A DNA stretch of 64,000 nt, from positions 125,641 through 189,640 of the forward strand of contig BEXV01000225.1 in the NCBI GenBank assembly GCA_003118195.1, in the 5' to 3' direction. The notes beneath the pieces were generated by a model, which was not told where the DNA came from, did no database searches, and saw only the letters and a program-made list of their open reading frames with translations. Both the position numbers and the translations under genes were made by a program. Position 1 is the first letter of the stretch. Each line of letters begins with the position of its first letter. This DNA comes from Hemicentrotus pulcherrimus. Taxonomy: Eukaryota > Echinodermata > Echinoidea > Camarodonta > Strongylocentrotidae. This document shows, in pieces, positions 56,236 to 64,000 of this stretch.

Positions 56236-59200
56236 TGTAATATCACACAGAAATGGTGGAAAAGATGATAAATAAAAAAGGAAAGGAAAAAAAAGATAAA
56301 TTAAAAGCAGAAAGGAACATTATTAAAAATTGAAACATATCCATTATTGACAAAAGAAAGATATCAGATTTGACCAGAGTTGAAAGTGAATAGCTGAAGA
56401 GAAACAGAAATAGAGATTCATATATTGAGACAAATTCAGGTAGAAAGATACAAAGGGAACAGCAATGTGTGGTGAAAGATACATTTTTGAGAAATGTCAA
56501 CAACATCAAAATAGTTTCTAACTTTCTGCATTGAATTTTAAACTATTAGAGAACTAGTTATTAAAGCAATATTAAAGACAAAATGCAAAATATTCCATTA
56601 GAAAGTATGGTATCATCAGTTGAGAGCCAGATAGGTAAACATGTAGATATGTACACCACTCTTCCACACTGCTCAAGCCATGGGAGAGAGCCATTACCTA
56701 CCCCATCGCCCCTGGCAGAGTTCCATCTCAATGTATGGTACATCCATGGGGCTTTTGAATCTCGGCTTTATATCATCTATAATTCTATACTTTACTGAAG
56801 TTATACAAAATAAAAGTTTTATCCCAAAATACATTGGTAGCTATACGAAGGAGCGTGCATGGTTACATAAAAAAAAAGGGAGGAAAAGGGACCTTAAAAA
56901 TGTATTCTCAAGTTGGCTAAAAATGAGTAATATACATTTCACATTGTTAACATTTAGGGGAATGTATCCAAAATCAAATGTAAACTGATGTGGCATCATT
57001 ATATTGATGACATGGTATGCCTCAAAATGAAGTGTTTGTGAAACGACAAATTTGTCATGATTCATGAAAATATCTTCACATGCAAAACAATAGAGAGCAG
57101 TCACAAGTACTTATGCAAATTTAATCAGTGCTATGTGTTGTTCTTTATGTAGAGTAGGATTGTAGAGTATAGTGATCCTTATAAAGCACTTTCCTGACTG
57201 TGAATGGGGACAAGCAAATATACTGGTACTACATAAATGTATGTAAAAATAACAAACATGTAGAAGCAGAAAACTACTGAGAATGATAGCACTTGCAGAA
57301 CAACCAACATTTTTCATATAAATTCATTATCTCTTTAAGAATGAATATAAGAATTAAATGATGAATGACACAAAGAAACTGTATAAGTAAATCATGCTAA
57401 GAATTTCTTTTTCTTGTTTTAAATCAATATTGTATCATAGTTTATACTATAGAGGCAAGAACAACCAATATAGTTGGAAAGATATAAATAGCCAGTTTCA
57501 CTTTCTTATTTTGTCTATCCTATTATAAATTGACCTTATCACATCAAAACGCTGCTAGAAAGAACACAATCCCATGCCTTTATTCAGGTGATTCAAGTTT
57601 TTTTCAGTTATTAATCACCTTTAACCAACAGTATATTATCAAACACTGGGAACTTCTAATAGGTATCATATTGTATGCCTATGATGCTTTATACTCCGCC
57701 AAATATGCATAAATCATGTCACAATTTATTATCAATTTTGATTTCTCCAGAATGTAAGCATTCCGAACATTTTCATGAACCAATTTCTAACCCCTAATAT
57801 ATTTGTAACAAAAAAGAAGGAAATGAAGAAGAAAAAAATTCTACAGGATTTTGTTATGAACACTGCACTTTACCATATAAGGTCTGGTGGTATGGACATC
57901 GCGCCTATTACATAACTGGTATTGCTAAAATGTACAAGTCGATGTATATATCTACCAAGGCACCTTTTAAAGAAGTGAGCAATTTCTGACATCACATGCA
58001 AAATAAACTAACCTGATAGTACCAGTAAAAACAACTGTCCAAACCTGGACGGCTGGACCCTTTGAAGCAAAATCACAAATGACCATGTTTCTCTCTGGAC
58101 TAGCCTCTATTAGCTTTTTAAATTGATGAATTCATGACTGGCGAAAATTGACATAAATGTGTACACTTCAGATTAGAGAACCAAACTGATTGCAATCAAG
58201 GCAGTCTTTTGGTGAATAATTGTAGGTAATAGCAATTTGCGACTAGGTATGCAATTGCTCAGATTGCTTGATAATGTACCCTGTATATATATATATCCAT
58301 CCAGAAATCTAAATGTAGATGTAATCTTACAATGACAAAAAACAAGGAAGAAAAACAATTTGTTACACTTGGCCCTTATATCAACAGATTGAATTAAAAT
58401 ATGGAAAAAGACACCCATTGTACATGCATAGAGACTTATTTTCTTTAAATGTTTTTCTAATTAAAAATAGCAAAAAATGTGTTTTTTATTGCCAGATTAT
58501 TCATGATGTTGCAAAGTGATATCCTATTTCCTGTGTTGGATATTTAACCAGGGCTTTTAATCTTAAAATCACAGCAAGAGAGGAAGAAAGCATGAAATAT
58601 GTTCTTTTCATTATTATTTTATGATCTGTATTCCATCAAAATGCTGAGCATGTCTGGTTAGTGGATTACACAAAAGGGAAGTGTTCCCTTAAAACCTGGG
58701 TCTGTTAAAACAGGCAGGAAACATGATTTTCCCTGCACAGTTTTCCAATTACAGATTCCCAAAACAGAGACAAACTCGCTAACTCCATGTCCAATTTGGG
58801 CAAAAAGCAGTCCGCCCTTCCTTTTCGGATCAAGCGAGAACAAAAACCCCTCAAAATGCTGGAATTTAGTGACTAATTGTGAGACTTCGCGAGCTGTAAA
58901 TTAGGTTAGATGGGAATGAGGTGTTTATTGGAAGGGAGGGGAAATTGACCATTTATCGCATAATTTTCAGGAGGAAATCCACCCTTGTTGTAATTATTAG
59001 AAGGAGCATGTAAGTCACAGGGTGTTTACGTCCATCGCTTGCCACCTCATGTCTACTCCACTTTCTCAGGAATTTCACGCAAAATTTTCAACATCTCACG
59101 CTGGATACTAATGAAGAACTTATTACTAGGTTGGTGTTTATCTGCGATATCGTCGCTGCTTTTTCTCCCCACTTTATTTCTCTACTTTTCGTGAAGGTCC

Positions 59201-59583
59201 AGGGTAATTAGGACTTAATTCACACAAGTTTTGCTTGCTCATTTGACTCAATTGGATGATGATGTGAGCAAAACTGGTAATTTCAGTGGTTATTTATGGT
59301 CATTGAAGAAAGTGATCTACCACAAACTTTAGGAAGGTGACTTGAACTTTTTTCTAAGAAAATGCAATTCAAACCCTCGTTATGAACAATCAGTTATTAC
59401 ATGTAGATAATTTTTGCAATATCATTTTAATAGGCCATACACAAAAGTAAAACATGATCACTTCAAACTAAATTCTGAATCAAATAAACTATACCTAATA
59501 TCAAATACCATTAAGATAATTGCCAGTATAAATATTCACTTTTTCTGACAGGGGATAGTGTTTTCTTAGGTTTTTATACAACT

Positions 59584-59908
59584 AAAAAAAAAAAAAAAAT
59601 GGCAAACATTTTCACATCAATAAGGGAAAATAAGCAAAAGTAACTCCAGTATATCAGTTGATTACAAAAGAAATCTGATATTCTTAAATGTTTGCAATAA
59701 AAATGTTTTTCACTTTCGTGCTATTAANNNNNNNNNNNNNNNNNNNNNNNNNNNNNNNNNNAATAAAAAAAAAAAAAAAAATGGCAAACATTTTCACATC
59801 AATAAGGGAAATAAGCAAAAGTAACTCCAGTATATCAGTTGATTACAAAAGAAATCTGATATTCTTAAATGTTTGCAATAAAAACGTTTTTCACTTTCGT
59901 GCTATTAA
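59584..59908. repeat. Near-identical flanks around a 34-N gap (assembly duplication)
   Basis: Bases 59584-59727 and 59763-59908 are the same about 145-base sequence, with a one-base length difference (GGGAAAATAAG vs GGGAAATAAG) and one change (AAATG vs AAACG), separated by N at 59728-59761. This is the pattern of two haplotypes of one locus placed in series. Confidence 0.9.
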
Positions 59909-60959
59909 CTCCAAAAAAATGCTTTATCTACAATGCACGATGTTTATCCAAATACAAATATAATTTAGAGGTGTTCTAAAGGTACCATTTTGACCATATT
60001 TGGACATATTTGGGCAGTAGAGAATTTAAATCAGGGCTAGAATTTGGCAGCTGATAGCCGTGTAGGGATTAGGATACACCACCCACCACTGGAGGATACG
60101 ATACCTTAGGGGTCACTGACCTGGTAGACAAGGCCCCTTGGAGCAACAGGGGGTTACCCTAAAATGTTCATTAGTCTTCAACAGCAGACCAGGGCCCTGG
60201 TCTTACAATAAAGAGTTGTGATTGATTTGAACCATCGCAACTCTTTATAATAATACAGGGCCCAGTTAAATACCAAAACCTGTTTCATTCCACTTACATT
60301 ATGAGTTTAAACATACATTTTATCATGACACAAACTTTATGACTTTCGCATATATGAGGTCAACTCTTCATTATAAGAGTAACATTTTTCCCTGCTATTT
60401 TGTGTAAAACTAGTCCTGAATAACAAAATTTACCCAATTATCATGAAGAAAGTTAGCATTAGCAGCATTACAGTTTTACTCTACAGATGTATCAGTAGAG
60501 TATTCTTTGTAATAAACACATTCTACATGAAATGTATTTTTTAACATTTATTTTTTATTCACTTAAGGGGAAAAGGAAAGATTTTTATGAAGACTATAAA
60601 TAAGCACATATTAAATATCAAGCCATGTCCTGCTCATTTCAAAAGCTTCCAGCTCATGTCATGTACATACATAAGCATCATTTTGGTAGACCTCAGTAAT
60701 GAGTACCTATACACAAGTGACAGAACCGTGAAAACAAAATATATATTTTGAACAGGGTCTATGAAAGAAGACTAACATCAGAAATTGATGGTCACCAATA
60801 TGTAATTGCGATGTCCATGCATGACAGAACACATTGATATTTGAATAATCCTCCTCTATATATAGCAATTCTTGGTCATCTAATACCCTTCATCTTCCCT
60901 CTGCTCATCCCAATACTAATATCAATATTCATCTCTTCCTTTAATCTACATCTCTTCTC

Positions 60960-61195
60960 AACCCCATTCCCCTTCTTTTCCCCTACTCTCTCCTTCCCCC
61001 TCTCTCTCCTCTCCTCTCATTCACTTACCTCCACTTTCTCTCTTCTCTCTCTCTCCTTCTTCCTTGCCTCCCAGGCCCTCTCCCTCTCTTTCCTTCCCTC
61101 CCTTTACCTCCTTCAATTCTATCTCCATCCTCCTTCCCCTCTCCCTCCTCACATCCTCCTTCTCTCTCTCTCCCTCTCTCTTTTCCAAATGGGAG
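60960..61195. repeat. CT-rich low-complexity tract
   Basis: Pyrimidine-rich region with TCCCTCTCTC words; overlapping ORFs on both strands are composition-driven. Confidence 0.9.
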
Positions 61196-64000
61196 TGATG
61201 AAATATCAAGCAATATGACGATTTCCATGACCATTTGCTTCTGCTTACTTGACCTTGTGCATATAGGCCTATCCAAATAAGGTCCTGTGCCCAGGCAATG
61301 GCAATCATATTTTCTACCATCTTCCACATATTTGTAATTTTTCTTTTTGGTATTGCTATATTTAGGGTGTATAATCACCATCCTAAGAAAAAATATTAAT
61401 TTCAATGATGATATAAATACTAAGGCAATTATGTAAAATGAAAATGAAAATGGTTGATTAATATCACAACAGAATTGTAAAAAGTATAAGGTATATGAAG
61501 TTAATTCAATAGATTTATAAAATATATATTAATGACATGAAACTGAAATGGAAGTAAATACTAGTAATTCATTTTTAAGATTAACTCTCTGCTATCATCA
61601 ATTACTGGAGTAATATGGGAATGGTTAATATGAAACTAAATATATTATAAAAAAAAGAAAAAAAGACACTCAGTATAAGTTAAGATGTCAGTATTCCAAT
61701 GTTTTTCTACTTCACATTTCTGACTACACATATAGACATGGAGAAGCAAGTTGTGTTTTTTAATCCTTTAAAAAAAATAGTTTTTACCCCAAACAAGTAG
61801 CTTTTACAGAAAACTATACAAAATGGATTGGTGGTAAAATTATGTCCTGTCTAAAAGACATCTTCCAATCAACGTACAGTGTAGTTAAAGGCCTGTCCAC
61901 TCTTGTATGACAAGCAAACTCCTACATCAACATCTTCAGCTCGCCCGCTCCAAAGATAAATGCCCATCCAACCAAATTGTGAATTGTTAAAAGACAAATT
62001 GTTTATTGTCCATGGCCAGCCCTGAACAGAATCAGACAAATTCAATAAACTCTTCTTTTGATCATGGCATGACTGGTCGAAGCGCAAGAAAACAACAAGA
62101 TTTATGTGATCTTGAAATCACAGCCAACCTAAAGTTCATGTGGCCAAGAAATGCCATTTTTCAATCGGAGACGATGTAATTTGATATTTCATATATACGT
62201 CTGGAATAGCTTTGAAATATATTGCTACTTCATTTATTGCTATGTTCGAGACCTGCAGATTTGATACAATATTCCCTGATTACAATTGTTTTACCAATAA
62301 TGTGCACATAACCAAACTTGTAGGCTAAATATTCAATAACAAGTTATTCTTGTTTCTTTCATTTTGACATGTAAATTTATATGGTGAATATTTGAAATGT
62401 ACATGTAGGAAAGATAAATCCAAGCTCTTTTAAACGAAAAAACTCTTTTTAAAGAAGCAACAAAATTAACTTTAAAATATATTTGTACACAGGAGAAAAG
62501 TAGATTATATTTTGACCAGGATTCGGGTTAGACATACTAGTATCTATCAACCAGTATCATGGCTAACATAACAAAATTATAGTGATTAAATTCCATCTGT
62601 CGAAAGCCAGAAAGACATTAACTCAGTATAAAAGTAAATGAGTAGAAGATGCCTTTGGCTTAGAGGCTCTCAACAGATATTTTGTTCTTTTGACCAAATC
62701 AAACAAATTCCATTGATTATTTTGACCTCTGTTCGACCTCTGTTCTGATGGACCCATTCTTTGACATTGAAAACATAGTTTGTTTGCATTTGCAGGTGTA
62801 CTTTTTCATCTTTGATGAAGTCTCAAATAAATTCTTTTATCAATGTAATCAGGTTTGAGCAATATGTAAAGAGAAATCAATGAGTAATGTTGATAGACAA
62901 GCAATCAAAATTTCAACCAACAAAGCCTTTTTTCTTCTTCATCTTCTTCCTCTCAAGACATTATCAAACAAACTACAACAAAATTGGATAGACTGGTCTA
63001 AAATCCTTGAGCAAATATTTGCAGACAACCTTTCCCTCCTCAAGATTTGTTTTTCTTCTCTTGTCAATAACTAAACTACAAAAAGCCCTCAAATACAGAC
63101 CTGCCCTTATTTAGGTTTTATAACATCCTGAGTCATTCATTTATCTGGTATTTTAAAAGGGGCTAATGAGGAAAATATGAAGACAAAAAAGTATAAGTTT
63201 TGCTGGTATAACTGCAGATTGTATACTATTTGAATAGACTTAATTGGTCATTCACAGTTTTAAGTAAAATACAGGGTATGTACATGTACACTAAATTATG
63301 GAACAAAGTATGGGAGTTTTAGCAAGCTCCACTATAGTTTAACTCCCAACACACAAGCATTTCATCTGCATTAATCAACAAGATTCCTTAAAGGATGCAA
63401 ACTTATTTCCTGTATTTCACAACTCTACAATTTAAAAGAAATGTATGCTTTGTTTTTAGATGTACAATAGTGCTAATGAAAAATCTAAAAGTTGGACCAC
63501 AATTTAACATGCCAGATGAATGAATGATGGTTTTCAATTATAAGCAGAAGATTTATCTGAAAAATCATCTTTTTTCAGAGATAATATTAATAATTTTTTG
63601 TCATTCATGACTGAAACATTGCAAATTTCCAGCATATATGAAAAATTGTGCAACGTTTTCCATCAAAATCACAAACAACTTCAAAAAGGGGCATCAGGAT
63701 TTTTAAAATTAGTTTGTAGATTTACAAGAAAATGTCATGTCATCTCAAATATTTAAAAAAAAGGGGGAAATGAATAGATTAGAGTTGTATACATGTACAT
63801 AAATTCTTGAAGCACTGACAAAAGTAATCTTGTAGTTGAACTATAGAGCTATCAATAGAATGAGATCATGAAGCCTCAAAATCCAATTTGAAAAGTCTCT
63901 CTCTATAACTTTCTTCCTTTTTTTTTCTTTTTTTTTCTTCAATCATAACTGCTTTTATGAAGTGAATACACCAATGAGAACAAAATGAGTAGGCATACAA

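Larger units (their letters stand above)
38003..64000. other. 26 kb upstream of the first CASZ1 coding exon: noncoding
   Basis: I see no coding exon with matching splice sites on either strand. Because the first coding exon starts at an acceptor, part of this must be CASZ1 5' UTR intron, and the promoter is either here or beyond the window. Contents: simple repeats, one TIR element, one small gap with duplicated flanks, and several mixed-composition, enhancer-like blocks (about 43460-43900, 45640-45910, 47690-48250, 49500-49780, 58860-59260). Confidence 0.55.

Noticed and set aside
60841..61405. ORFs of 125 (+) and 126 (-) codons
   Set aside because: Both strands open only because of the CT-rich repeat.
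1..64000. CRISPR arrays, bacterial operons or an integrated virus
   Set aside because: Intron-split animal genes and simple repeats throughout; no direct-repeat/spacer pattern and no viral-type ORF.

Overview
The window is nuclear DNA from a marine invertebrate. I judge it most likely an echinoderm, probably a sea urchin. The reasons are AT-rich introns full of short repeats, very many TACATGTA-type palindromes, GT-AG introns averaging 1-2 kb with one of about 10 kb, and proteins that match bilaterian orthologues closely but not at vertebrate-to-vertebrate level. The species call is an inference. There is no bacterial or viral gene content.

Two genes are supported, and they converge tail to tail. 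On the + strand at the left edge (212-1802) lie the last three coding exons of TMEM107, a four-pass membrane protein of the ciliary transition zone. Its 5' exons are off the window. Its stop codon sits inside a decayed tandem array of about 150 bp period that begins within the last coding exon and runs on to about 2400.

On the - strand (37922 down to 9285) lies a complete coding region for the Castor zinc-finger transcription factor CASZ1. I rebuilt it as 15 coding exons. Every junction has AG/GT and a consistent phase, and the sum is 6393 nt (2130 residues plus stop). The protein starts with the [11 protein letters not shown] motif. It then has an AT-hook, an EFLGMYGY motif, a coiled coil, repeated SKY..(I/M).K motifs, 11 Castor-type zinc fingers (the long, CASZ1a-like layout), two CtBP-type PxDL motifs and a SUMO consensus.

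Layout: 1-1802 TMEM107 end; 1803-2400 tandem array; 2400-9284 noncoding space shared by the two 3' ends, with a retroelement-like remnant at 7638; 9285-26352 exons 15 to 2 of CASZ1, with a 520-bp TA-flanked DNA element carrying a half tRNA-Leu, a 151-bp-period element full of nuclear-receptor half-sites, and a TIR element; 26353-36559 the largest intron, with a 406-base assembly gap and a cluster of RFX X-box-like sites; 36560-38002 first coding exon and 5' UTR; 38003-64000 noncoding DNA upstream of the first coding exon (5' UTR introns or intergenic), with no exon I can support.

The most notable points are an exact 15-bp duplication of a CASZ1 splice donor that gives two in-frame donors just before finger 1, an exact 143-bp duplication that copies another donor, an out-of-frame uORF over the CASZ1 start, atypical fingers 6 and 7, and the array overlapping the TMEM107 stop.
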